Source of the DNA: Flavobacterium rhamnosiphilum
Lineage (GTDB): Bacteria; Bacteroidota; Bacteroidia; Flavobacteriales; Flavobacteriaceae
Assembly: GCF_004349195.1 (NCBI RefSeq)
Contig: NZ_SMLG01000005.1
Location: forward strand, 1 to 64,000
Length of the DNA: 64,000 nucleotides
Direction of reading: 5' to 3'
Shown: positions 55,190 to 63,783 of the stretch, in pieces
How positions within the stretch are numbered: position 1 is the stretch's first letter
Layout: every line of letters begins with the position of its first letter
Position numbers and translations under genes: made by a program
The notes under the pieces: model-generated
The model's database searches: none
The model's input: only the letters and a program-made list of their open reading frames with translations
What the model was told of the DNA's origin: nothing

Positions 55190-55230
55190 AAGAAAGCACT
55201 CCCCATGGGTGGAGGAGTACTTTCTTTCCG
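55190..55230 (-). terminator. Terminator of the T9SS-protein operon
   Basis: AAGAAAG-C-ACTCC and GGAGT-A-CTTTCTT pair with one mismatch around CCATGGGTGGA-like loop sequence, followed on the minus strand by eight T. It lies about 45 bases past the stop of the 1786-residue gene. Confidence 0.8.
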
Positions 55231-55274
55231 TAATCAAGCCAACTTTTGAGACAGTAACTGTCTTTTTTGTTGTT

Positions 55275-58200
55275 TTATAATTTAATCAACTTTACAACAG
55301 TTCTGTCGGCTCCTTGGCGTATTTCTACAAAGTAAACACCAGCCGCAAAGGTTTGTCCGAATTCTATTGATTTCCCAACTGCTGAATTGATTTTCGCTAC
55401 CAGCTGTCCGTTTACATCAATTACTCTGATGAACAGTTCTTCAGTGCCGTTACTTTGTACATCCAGTTTAAAATCGGACGTACTTGGATTAGGATAAACT
55501 TTTACCGTTAATCCGTTAGCAATGTTAGCCGTTTTCATATCTGTTGCAACAAGGTCAACTTTAGCAGTATTTGCCGGGTTGCGATTTATGATAACTTCAC
55601 CTTCATTTACCGCTTGTTCCTCAGTAGATCCGGTCCAGTTATTGGAGTACCAGAGGCTTCCATTTTTATTCCAAACAGTGATACCTATCTTGTCGGTAGC
55701 GCCAGAGCTGCTGCCATCGGTCATAGTTACCTGCAGGGTGGCGTTACCGTCAATTGATATCGGCGCCAGTGGGTTGGTGATGTCCTGAATGTTAGCTTTA
55801 GCTCCAAACGTTGCTGTAGAATAAGGATGTGCAGCCGTTATGTTTGTATCGGTAACCAGTGTTGAAATAGAATTTGATTTTATTTGGTAGATTTTTTCAA
55901 TACCGTTTTCAGTATGACGGATAATCGTGTTCATGCTACCTTGTAAACTGGTTTTGGTTTTGTTCCAAATCACGCCAAACCCGAAACTATTCAACGAATT
56001 GGCGTCGCTCGCCATGATACCGGCAGAATTATTCACCACCAGATTACCTCCGCCGGTAATAAATCCATTTAAAGGCTTAGATACGGTAATTACGGCATTA
56101 TCTGCCGAACTGTTATGGGTGTAATAATTATTAACAATAACACCAATGGTATAGTTTTGTGAATTGGCATTACCAATATTCACAACCCAGTTAAAGGTAG
56201 CAATACCTGTTTTAGTATCGCCGGGAGTAGCCAGCACTAATGGTACATTGGCCGCAATCACCATATTATTATCACGATTGATAAAGGTGGCAGTTGCATT
56301 GCGGATATCACCGGCATTGGCATCAAATAAAGAACTGCCAGTTTCTGCTGTGATGTCTCTTACTGTAGCTTTCAGCGTTACATTGGCCGAACCGCTGTTG
56401 GCAGATGTAGTGGACACAAACAATGCTCCACTATAATGCACACCAGCATCTTCTTTAGTAATGGTAAACGCAGCAGTCGGATTATTTGTTATTGCATAGT
56501 TGGTGTTATCAACCCCATTAAATGTAGCGGTTACGTTTTTGATGGTTCCCGGTGCATCCAGTAACTGCTGGCTTGTTAATGTAGCCATTAGGTCGTCACC
56601 ATTTGCTGTCATCGGAACCGTTCCAATGGCAACACCGTTCATATTAAAGGTAACCGTAGAAACTGCCCCGCCTCCGCAGGCATTGGCGCCTCCGGCAATG
56701 CGAGCCGTTAGTCCAGCCTTATCACTATATTGAACCGTTGCCGGTACAATTAGGGTTGATGTTGTAGGTGCTTTATTAACCGTTACCGTAAAGCTTACGC
56801 TTGAACTATTGCCTGATGGGTCAATCGCTTCGTAGGTTTCGGTAGTTGTTCCTACAGGGAATACTTCTCCGCTACCCAAACCGGCTGTGCGGGTAAGACT
56901 AGTACTGCAATTATCTTCGGCCGAAATAGCGTAAATTACTTTACCACAATTAGCGGCATCGTAATCCATTACAATATCAGTAGGACTGGTAATAACAGGA
57001 GTTTGTGTGTCATTTACGATTACGGTAAACTCACAACTGCTGCTGTTGCCTGCCACATCGGTGGCGGTAGCGGTAACGGTAGTTGTTCCAATAGGAAATA
57101 ATGTGTCTGGGTTTTTATCGTAGCTGATAGTGATGCCTTCGCAATTATCTGTAGCAGTAGCTGCAAAGTTTACAATAGCTCCGCAATCTCCTGCATCATT
57201 GTTTATGGTAATATTATCTGGACAAGTGATTGCAGGATTCTCTACATCTTTCACCGTTACAGTAAATGTACAATTGCTGCTATTGCCCGCCTCATCAGTG
57301 GCGGTAGCGGTAATACTGGTGATACCCGGCAGTAAGAATGTTCCGGAAGCTACAGTGTAGTTGATGGTAACATTGCTGAAATTATCTGTGGCTGTGGCTA
57401 AAAAGTCTGCGATGGCTCCGCACTGTCCTACACCGCTTTCTATTATTATATCCGTAGGGCAGGTAATAACCGGAGCAGTGATGTCTCTTACCGTAACATC
57501 AGTTGCAGACGAAGTTGTAACATCTCCATTATTATCAGTCGCTTTTGCGGTAAGAACATAAGTTCCGGCAGCAACGCTATTCCAGATAAAGCTATATGGT
57601 GCAGCGGTTGATTCCCCCAACAAGGTACTACCTTGATAGAATTCTACTTTTGAGATGGTTCCATCCGTATCAACTGCATCGGCATTGATTGTAACATTTT
57701 CTCCTTCTGTAAATATTGCATTATTTGCAGGCGAGGTGATGGAAACTGTTGGCACTGCGTTTAATACCCTTGTAATTATTTGTGGCCATAAACTAACATC
57801 TACATCTTCTTTAGAACGGAAGATTGCATCACTCGTACCTCCTGCTACAGTAGATACTATTTTTAGCGATAGGATTTTATCGGCTCCAAGTTCTGAAATA
57901 GCTTGATGCGTAATATCCCATTCTGCAGTTCCCGAACTTTTACCTTTTACTGTACTAAGAAGGATTGATGGAGCCGGCTTGTTATTCCAGGTAATACCTG
58001 TTTCTGTCCAACTATCAGTCGGAACATAATATACTTGCCAATTTGTACTTGCAATCGTAGAACCGCCAGAGGCTACATTCAGCTTCAAGCTTACATTATC
58101 GGCAGTAGTAGGTAATGAGCTGAGATCAAATTTAAGATAAGTCTCTCTTTTAAATCCTGAATTATTATCATTCTTCACAACCAATCCGTTTGCTGTTCCA

Positions 58201-60635
58201 TAATTCGTGCTTTCATAAGTAGTACCATTGCGCACATAAGCATCGGCTACCGGAGTTGCCGATCCGATTGTTACTAAAGTACCTACTTTAATATTTATAA
58301 TGGACGAGGTAGTTGTTACCCCGTGATTATCGGTAGCCTTTACTGTTAAGGCATAATTACCTGCAGGCACATTATTCCATATAAAACTACTAGTTGAATC
58401 TAATGTTTTCCCTATTAAAGTACTACCTTGATAATATTCAATTTTTGTTATAAATCCATTCGGATCAGCAATATTATTCGTAATCATTAAATTTGATCCA
58501 GCTTCTATTGCCTGATTATTATAGGGTGAAGTAATAGCTGCCGTTGGTGCTTGATTAACAATCGTATTTCCAGCCAAAGGCGATTCCCAAACCCCTCTGC
58601 CATAGGATGAAACTCTTAATAAACTATTATTTAAATTGTTTGTATCATAAAAAATATCCAAATCGGTTAGATTGGCAACAGAAGGAAGATTGCTTGTAAA
58701 ATAAGCCCAATCTGTTAGGGTATTATCTTTATAAAAAACGGCTTTATTGGTATAGGCATATATTACTTCAGTGTCAGTATGTGTGGTATCAGCTATTATT
58801 TTTTTTATAGTTTGTGCATTTAAAGCAGTGGTAACTGCGCCTGTTCCAACAGCTGTCCAAGAGCTACCTTGGTCGTCAGACCGATATACATATCCTCCAC
58901 TTGACATATAAACAACGCCACTTTCTAATACAGCCAAACCTCCGGCTGAAGGTGTTCCTGATGGCATTAGAGCAGAAGCAACCGTTGCAAAAGTAGGTGT
59001 TGCGCTTAGTGCATCGGTACTTCTAACCACACTTTTATTATTAGACAAGGCATACACCACATTGGCATCTGTTGGTGAAATGGCCATCGCCAAAAATGTA
59101 TTGGTGCTACTCAGAATTTTTGTCCAAGTTGGCGGGTTGCTTTGTAAATTAGCCGTAGCATAAATACCAAATGTGTTTTGTGCCACAAATGCAGCATTTT
59201 CATTTTGATTAGAAAATGCATAAAGATCGGGCTTTTTGGATGCATTGGGAAGCTTTATACTTACCGCAGTTGTAGCACTATTATAAAGATCTCGACGAGT
59301 ACCCCATTCGGCATTATAAACTTTAGATGCGGCGCTTTTATCAAAGTAATAAGCGCTTGTATAATCCCCGCCAATGTAACAACGCCAAACGCCATTTTTA
59401 AAATATACTGCACCATTATCTTGCAAACCACCGCCAATCATATATTTATTAGATGGGCTATTACCCATACGATAAAACTCCGTTCCAGATAAACCCTCAC
59501 TTTTAGGTGTCCAGGTTTTTGCCGTGCCATCGGTATTAAGCCAAACACCGCCATCATTCACATTAAATAATTGAGAAGTATTATATGGATTAAAGCGCAT
59601 TCCATGCATATCCGTATGTATAATGCTGGCCCAATTGGGGGTCATTTGCGCCCAGGTAACACCGCCATTGGTACTTTTCCATATCAAATGCCCTACCACA
59701 TATAAAGTATTGGCATTGTTGGGATCAGCCTCCATATCATAATTATAATTACCTTGGCCAGTTGTAGAAGAATTATATCCATTCAGGTTAGGTGCAACAT
59801 TACCTTTTTGCATTGTAAATGTTGCTCCACCATCTGATGATTTATAGATTATTCCTCCGGTTGATGTATTACTCCCAATAAAAGTAAGATACACCACATT
59901 GGCATCAGCCGGCGTCACCGCTAAGCGGGCACCATTACCGGGGGTAGTAGCCTCTACCGTTTGGCTGGTCCAAGTGCTACCCATATCCGTTGATTTATAA
60001 AATACACCATTGGTTCTGCCAATTGCATAAATGGTGGTTGAACCCGCAGCAGCGTTCATACGCATATCAGAAAATGCTACGGCCGCTGAAGTCAATACCC
60101 AAGAAGATCCGGCATCGGTACTTTTATAAATCCCTGAATTGGTAGCAGCAACCAAAATAGTATTATCCGTTGGCGACATTAAAATCTCCCTTACCAGTTT
60201 ACTACCCATACCGGTATTGCTTTGAACAAAAGTAGTTCCGCCATCGGTAGATTTCCATACGCCGCTACCGCCGCTATAATAATCAGCATCGCCGGTACCT
60301 AAATATAAGGTGTTGGTATTCGTTTTGTCGATACATACCGAAGCTAGGCTTAATCCGGTAACCAAATTCTCAGTACCGGGCAATACATTCCAAGTATTGG
60401 CATTATCGTTAGAAACAAAAAGACCATGAGGCGCTACCGCATATATTTTGCTTGAACTAACCGGGTCGAATTTAATTTGTGAGACCCTTGCTATACCGTT
60501 AATCTGACTAATATCATTCGTAGGAAATGCAATTGGACCAACTGCATTCCAATTAGATACTTGTGCACATACCGAAAAGGAGGCAACAAGAATGCATACG
60601 AGTGTTAAAAATGTATTTATGTATAATTTTTTCAT
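55275..60635 (-). CDS. Giant secreted beta-propeller protein with T9SS sorting domain
   Basis: A 1786-residue surface or secreted protein. After a signal peptide (TFLTLVCILVASFSVCAQ), residues ~25-690 are sortilin/BNR-type propeller repeats (GVWKSTDGGTTF, GIYKSTDAGSSW, VFYKSTDMGSTW). Then an Ig-like domain (~692-785), a DNRLRE/CBM96-type module (~787-955: VADAYVRNGTTYESTNYGT), a second Ig-like domain (~960-1050), three HYR-type domains (from ~1050, 1131 and 1210), further Ig-like strands, and a type A T9SS sorting domain from ~1712 (VKVYPNPSTSDFKLDV). No catalytic motif can be assigned. A carbohydrate-binding or novel enzyme role is inferred from context. The upstream 180-residue gene lies 47 bases away in the same operon. 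Confidence 0.85.
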   Translation of the reverse strand: MKKLYINTFLTLVCILVASFSVCAQVSNWNAVGPIAFPTNDISQINGIARVSQIKFDPVSSSKIYAVAPHGLFVSNDNANTWNVLPGTENLVTGLSLASVCIDKTNTNTLYLGTGDADYYSGGSGVWKSTDGGTTFVQSNTGMGSKLVREILMSPTDNTILVAATNSGIYKSTDAGSSWVLTSAAVAFSDMRMNAAAGSTTIYAIGRTNGVFYKSTDMGSTWTSQTVEATTPGNGARLAVTPADANVVYLTFIGSNTSTGGIIYKSSDGGATFTMQKGNVAPNLNGYNSSTTGQGNYNYDMEADPNNANTLYVVGHLIWKSTNGGVTWAQMTPNWASIIHTDMHGMRFNPYNTSQLFNVNDGGVWLNTDGTAKTWTPKSEGLSGTEFYRMGNSPSNKYMIGGGLQDNGAVYFKNGVWRCYIGGDYTSAYYFDKSAASKVYNAEWGTRRDLYNSATTAVSIKLPNASKKPDLYAFSNQNENAAFVAQNTFGIYATANLQSNPPTWTKILSSTNTFLAMAISPTDANVVYALSNNKSVVRSTDALSATPTFATVASALMPSGTPSAGGLAVLESGVVYMSSGGYVYRSDDQGSSWTAVGTGAVTTALNAQTIKKIIADTTHTDTEVIYAYTNKAVFYKDNTLTDWAYFTSNLPSVANLTDLDIFYDTNNLNNSLLRVSSYGRGVWESPLAGNTIVNQAPTAAITSPYNNQAIEAGSNLMITNNIADPNGFITKIEYYQGSTLIGKTLDSTSSFIWNNVPAGNYALTVKATDNHGVTTTSSIINIKVGTLVTIGSATPVADAYVRNGTTYESTNYGTANGLVVKNDNNSGFKRETYLKFDLSSLPTTADNVSLKLNVASGGSTIASTNWQVYYVPTDSWTETGITWNNKPAPSILLSTVKGKSSGTAEWDITHQAISELGADKILSLKIVSTVAGGTSDAIFRSKEDVDVSLWPQIITRVLNAVPTVSITSPANNAIFTEGENVTINADAVDTDGTISKVEFYQGSTLLGESTAAPYSFIWNSVAAGTYVLTAKATDNNGDVTTSSATDVTVRDITAPVITCPTDIIIESGVGQCGAIADFLATATDNFSNVTINYTVASGTFLLPGITSITATATDEAGNSSNCTFTVTVKDVENPAITCPDNITINNDAGDCGAIVNFAATATDNCEGITISYDKNPDTLFPIGTTTVTATATDVAGNSSSCEFTVIVNDTQTPVITSPTDIVMDYDAANCGKVIYAISAEDNCSTSLTRTAGLGSGEVFPVGTTTETYEAIDPSGNSSSVSFTVTVNKAPTTSTLIVPATVQYSDKAGLTARIAGGANACGGGAVSTVTFNMNGVAIGTVPMTANGDDLMATLTSQQLLDAPGTIKNVTATFNGVDNTNYAITNNPTAAFTITKEDAGVHYSGALFVSTTSANSGSANVTLKATVRDITAETGSSLFDANAGDIRNATATFINRDNNMVIAANVPLVLATPGDTKTGIATFNWVVNIGNANSQNYTIGVIVNNYYTHNSSADNAVITVSKPLNGFITGGGNLVVNNSAGIMASDANSLNSFGFGVIWNKTKTSLQGSMNTIIRHTENGIEKIYQIKSNSISTLVTDTNITAAHPYSTATFGAKANIQDITNPLAPISIDGNATLQVTMTDGSSSGATDKIGITVWNKNGSLWYSNNWTGSTEEQAVNEGEVIINRNPANTAKVDLVATDMKTANIANGLTVKVYPNPSTSDFKLDVQSNGTEELFIRVIDVNGQLVAKINSAVGKSIEFGQTFAAGVYFVEIRQGADRTVVKLIKL

Positions 60636-60682
60636 ATAATTTAAATATTATTTTTTAATAGAATAATTAAATAATTCAAGAT

Positions 60683-61225
60683 TTATTTTTTATGTTCAAA
60701 ATCTTTCTCTTTTTTATCACCATCCTCCTTATCCTTTTTTTGATCTTCCCTTTGTTTTTGCATTCGCTTTTGCACTTGTTGTATTTTCCAATCATTCACC
60801 CGGTCGTCCATACTCTGGATACGTCCATCCGCCTGAACAAAAGGAAGCATTTCAACTTTCCAACGCTGGAAACGCTTGTAATCATAAACATATATAACAG
60901 CCGGGTCGTCCGCTTTTAATTTATGATGTCTTTTTTCTCTTAACGCTTCTTCTTTCTCCTTTTCACCACCTGTTTCAAACATTTCATCTTCCTCTATTGG
61001 CTTAACTTTATTTTTCCAATAAGCATCAAATGCCGCTACTGCCTGATAATAGTTAGCATTTGGATCTTCCATTGCCTTAACCCATTCCGGATCGGGCTTT
61101 CTTGGTTTAGCTGTTTTTTGCTGTGCAAAAGAAGTAACTGAAATAAACCCAAGAAAAAGCATCAGGCAGACGCCCTTGCCATTCAATAAATTCTTATTCT
61201 CAAAAAAATCAAAAACTGTACTCAT
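60683..61225 (-). CDS. Small exported basic protein of the T9SS operon
   Basis: A 180-residue protein. A hydrophobic stretch VCLMLFLGFISVTSFA (about 19-34) before QQ acts as a signal peptide, with an unusually long N-terminal part. The mature part is charged and helical: EWVKAMEDPNANYYQAVAAFDAYWKNKVKPIEEDE, a central VYDYKRFQRWKVEMLPFV and a Lys/Glu/Gln-rich C-terminal tail. I recall similar short companions of propeller-type T9SS proteins, but no function. It is the first gene after the duplicated promoter. Confidence 0.7.
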   Translation of the reverse strand: MSTVFDFFENKNLLNGKGVCLMLFLGFISVTSFAQQKTAKPRKPDPEWVKAMEDPNANYYQAVAAFDAYWKNKVKPIEEDEMFETGGEKEKEEALREKRHHKLKADDPAVIYVYDYKRFQRWKVEMLPFVQADGRIQSMDDRVNDWKIQQVQKRMQKQREDQKKDKEDGDKKEKDFEHKK

Positions 61226-61260
61226 AAAATCAATTTAAATTGTTAATGGATATTTACTAT
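61226..61260. other. Leader between the duplicated promoter and the small exported gene
   Basis: A 35-base AT-rich stretch joining the copied susC region to the start codon at 61225. Nothing organised is seen. Confidence 0.4.
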
Positions 61261-61287
61261 TTATTCTAAATCTTTTTTCATATGCAT
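61261..61287 (-). pseudogene. Relic of the susC 5' end
   Basis: ATG at 61287 opens M-H-M-K-K-D-L-E followed by TAA at 61261-61263. SusC begins M-R-M-K-K-D-L-E-L. The identity extends upstream into the promoter, so this is a truncated susC start carried along when the promoter was copied. Confidence 0.8.
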
Positions 61288-61324
61288 TATAATTTGTTGG
61301 TTGGTTTAGTTTATTTGACAATAT

Positions 61325-61342
61325 TATAAAAACGTTTTCATA
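61325..61342 (-). promoter_or_regulatory. Shared operator before the T9SS operon (proximal)
   Basis: TATAAAAACGTTTTCATA, identical to 47641-47658 and one mismatch from 54774-54791. It sits beside a minus-strand TAATATTG box. Confidence 0.65.
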
Positions 61343-61565
61343 AAACCAAATTATAAAAGTGAAATATATAAAAACAACTCAAAAGACATGTGATAATTAC
61401 CGTTTTGAAAGAAACTTTCATCTATATTGTTATAATTTTATGTAATTTATTGTACTTTGTGCATTTATTTGACAGTGTTTTGAATTATTATTTTGTTTGA
61501 ATTTTCTTTTTAAAAGTGTAATAATTGTTAGTATAGCATGTTTTTTATAAAATATGTAAATACAA

Positions 61566-61579
61566 ATGAAAACGTTATT
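61566..61579 (-). promoter_or_regulatory. Distal operator of the duplicated region
   Basis: ATGAAAACGTTATT, identical to 55018-55031, about 240 bases from the proximal site as in the original. Confidence 0.55.
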
Positions 61580-61898
61580 ATTAATTTAATAACTGTTTTA
61601 ATCGTTTTTTGAAATGCATTTTATTAATTGAAAGAGGTGTGCCGGGGTCGGTTAATTAAAAATGCAAGAGATATTTTATGGTTGCCGCCAAAAATAGTTG
61701 CAAAAGGAGTTTAGATTTAATTTCCGGACAGGTTTATGAGTGTGATGCTATTTTAGTTTAGAATTTACCGGAATAAATACACTACTTGAATTATAAAGCG
61801 TACGCGTTTCAGTATGTTTTTGTCAAAAAAAGTTTGTAGAGAGAGGCTTTAATTTCGCAATAAAACCTAAATTACAACCCTAATAAATACATCTTGTG

Positions 61899-61982
61899 GC
61901 TTCCAATTTTAATAATTTTTTGAAAAAACTAACCGGAGCCATTCCTAAAGAATACAGAAAAATGCTAAAAACTAAGGTTTAA
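61899..61982 (+). pseudogene. C-terminal relic of an AraC-type regulator
   Basis: Twenty-seven codons read A-S-N-F-N-N-F-L-K-K-L-T-G-A-I-P-K-E-Y-R-K-M and then L-K-T-K-V-stop. This matches the final helix and tail of AraC-family DNA-binding domains (SNFNRxFKKxxGxTPxEYRK). A stop codon lies 15 bases before the matching part, so only the tail survives. The parent could have been an AraC regulator or a hybrid two-component regulator of the locus. Confidence 0.7.
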
Positions 61983-62049
61983 AATAAGCTGTAAACATCA
62001 CTATTCAGGGCAACCATTTTTAAAATAAATCACTTATAGAATGTGATTT

Positions 62050-62121
62050 TGTCATTTCGACGAAGAAGAAATCACATCATGTGATTCAGATCATGTGATT
62101 CCTCCTTCGTCGGAATGACAG
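62050..62121. repeat. Palindromic intergenic repeat, complete copy 2
   Basis: GTCATTTCGACGAAGAAGAA at one side and TCCTTCGTCGGAATGACA at the other form long arms, with ATCACATCATGTGATT nested in the centre. Same family as 49769-49838. Confidence 0.75.
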
Positions 62122-62131
62122 AAACATGGTA

Positions 62132-63685
62132 TTACTCCTGTTTTAACATTTGCAACATCACTATTCCGTGAGCCGGAATATTTGTTTCAAATTCATTTTC
62201 AAAAATGCCTAAATCTTCTTTTTTCCAAAGATTGCGCATTTTGTATTTCCCCTTCAATTGAAGTGCGGAAAAAGGGAATTTCGTCTGTATCGTTTCATTC
62301 GACAGGTTTAATAATCCCAACGCCAGACTACCGTCTTCCAGCTGTTTTACCCATAATTCCGTGTTATCTAAAGTAGTTAGCAAAGAAGCCGCTTTACCCA
62401 ATGCATCTTGGTTCACTGCGATAATTTCCTCGTTGGTCAATAAACCGAGCGTGGCATCATCGAGCTGTTCCATGTCAGTGCCTATTAATAAAGGAGCGCT
62501 CAACATACACCACATACTCATTACCGTTTTTTGCTCCTCAAATGTCAAACGATTCTTTCCTGCCTTGCCAGAATTTTGCGCTCCCACTGCCCCTACCTGC
62601 AATATATCTGGATCATTCCAATTACCCGGTTTCACAAAAGCTGATTTATCGGATAGTTTTTTAAAAGCATTCCGCACTGATTCCCAAGTGTCGTGTACAT
62701 CATCTCCAGTACGCCAAAGCTGGCCACCACTTTCATTGCCCCATTCCCAGACATTCCCCATCCCATACTGACAAAGAGCATGGATGACATCTCTTTTTTG
62801 GAGTTGCAAAGCGTCTGACATTTTACGGTAAGGCTTAATCAATTCTTCTTTGGTATTGCTTTTGGCAAAAGAACCATAACTGCACCAATCGTATTTTAAA
62901 TAATCAAACCCATTGTCCGCAAAAAATTTTGCATCCACCAATTCATAGCCATAGCTACCTGCTACACCGCCACAGGTAATCGGTCCCGGGGAACTGTAGA
63001 TACCGGCCTTGAAGCCCATTTGGTGCATGATAGTCGGGAATTTTTTGATATTGGTAAAATAGGAATTGGGCAACAATTCCCCTTTTGGACTCCTCATTTC
63101 TCCTTGCCTTTCGGGAAGATTATCCGGCCCTTCATAATACCCGTATACTTCTTTCGCTCCTGATTTAAGTTGTTTCCATACGGAATCATTTTTATTGGGC
63201 TGATTGGTCCAAGGATCATCAATCTCAATAACACTCCAGCCGTAATTCTGTAAGCCTTTCTCTTTCATGATTTCGGCAGAACGGATTACTTTGTCTAAGG
63301 TTACATTGCGTCCAAAACTATACCAACTGCTCCATCCCATCGGTGGTGTTAATGCCAACTTATCACCAATTACCAATGTAAATGATTTTGAAACCTTCCC
63401 AAATTTGTTTTTGGCCACTAATTCGATGGAATATTCTCCTGCATTTTTTATGGTTCCCGAAATAACTCCGTTCGACTTATTAATCCTGACTCCTTTCGGT
63501 AAATTCTTCACCTCAAACTCCATAGGCCTTACTCCACTGGCCGGAATAGTGTACATAAACTCTTTCCCTGGGCTGGCTCCATATAACCTTGGCCCATTAA
63601 TTTTTGGCTGTGCAGAAATTTGTTGTGCTTCTGAAGCCCATCCAAAAATTAAAGAGAACAATAAAAAGGCAAAACTTATTTTCAT
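62132..63685 (-). CDS. GH27 alpha-galactosidase with Ig-like domain
   Basis: A 517-residue exported enzyme. Signal peptide: ISFAFLLFSLIFGWASEAQ. Residues ~25-105 form a putative Ig (He_PIG-like) domain (LPKGVRINKSNGVISGTI). The GH27 barrel starts TPPMGWSSWYSFGRNV; the nucleophile Asp is in YLKYDWCSYG near residue 264 and the acid/base Asp in WRTGDDVHDTW near 324. A C-terminal beta domain follows. It releases terminal alpha-galactose (or, less often, N-acetylgalactosamine). It precedes a second alpha-galactosidase-like gene at the window edge, on the same strand. Confidence 0.9.
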   Translation of the reverse strand: MKISFAFLLFSLIFGWASEAQQISAQPKINGPRLYGASPGKEFMYTIPASGVRPMEFEVKNLPKGVRINKSNGVISGTIKNAGEYSIELVAKNKFGKVSKSFTLVIGDKLALTPPMGWSSWYSFGRNVTLDKVIRSAEIMKEKGLQNYGWSVIEIDDPWTNQPNKNDSVWKQLKSGAKEVYGYYEGPDNLPERQGEMRSPKGELLPNSYFTNIKKFPTIMHQMGFKAGIYSSPGPITCGGVAGSYGYELVDAKFFADNGFDYLKYDWCSYGSFAKSNTKEELIKPYRKMSDALQLQKRDVIHALCQYGMGNVWEWGNESGGQLWRTGDDVHDTWESVRNAFKKLSDKSAFVKPGNWNDPDILQVGAVGAQNSGKAGKNRLTFEEQKTVMSMWCMLSAPLLIGTDMEQLDDATLGLLTNEEIIAVNQDALGKAASLLTTLDNTELWVKQLEDGSLALGLLNLSNETIQTKFPFSALQLKGKYKMRNLWKKEDLGIFENEFETNIPAHGIVMLQMLKQE

Positions 63686-63783
63686 GCTATTATTTTTTTT
63701 AACTTTATTTCAATAACCAAACTTAAGTACGGAAATGATTTTAGAATCAATTAGTTCCTCTTTTAAGGTTTAGGTTTTCTAAA

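Larger units (their letters stand above)
54737..55274. promoter_or_regulatory. susC upstream region with two operators
   Basis: No gene is present. The proximal operator TATAAAAACGTTATCATA lies at 54774-54791, next to a minus-strand -7-like TAATATTG. The distal operator ATGAAAACGTTATT lies at 55018-55031, about 240 bases away, which would allow a repressor to loop DNA. The region from 54712 to about 55031 is copied at 61263-61579 in the same order. A terminator for the next operon lies at 55190-55230. Confidence 0.65.
61263..61579 (-). repeat. Duplicated copy of the susC upstream region
   Basis: The block matches 54712 to ~55031 in order. The first codons of susC, the promoter-operator sequence TTTGACAATATTATAAAAAC, ACATGTGATAA-like text (GGCATGTGATAACCATTATTTTGAA versus GACATGTGATAATTACCGTTTTGAA) and the distal operator all recur. 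Positional offset is 6551 at the near end and 6548 at the far end. Confidence 0.85.
61580..62131. other. Gene-poor region with regulator relic and palindrome
   Basis: No intact gene is seen. It contains the AraC-type fragment (61899-61982) and the second complete palindromic repeat (62050-62121). Confidence 0.5.

Noticed and set aside
55522..57906. Several long open frames antisense to the 1786-residue gene
   Set aside because: They mirror its repetitive domains in the opposite strand; the sense gene has a signal peptide, ordered domains and a T9SS tail.
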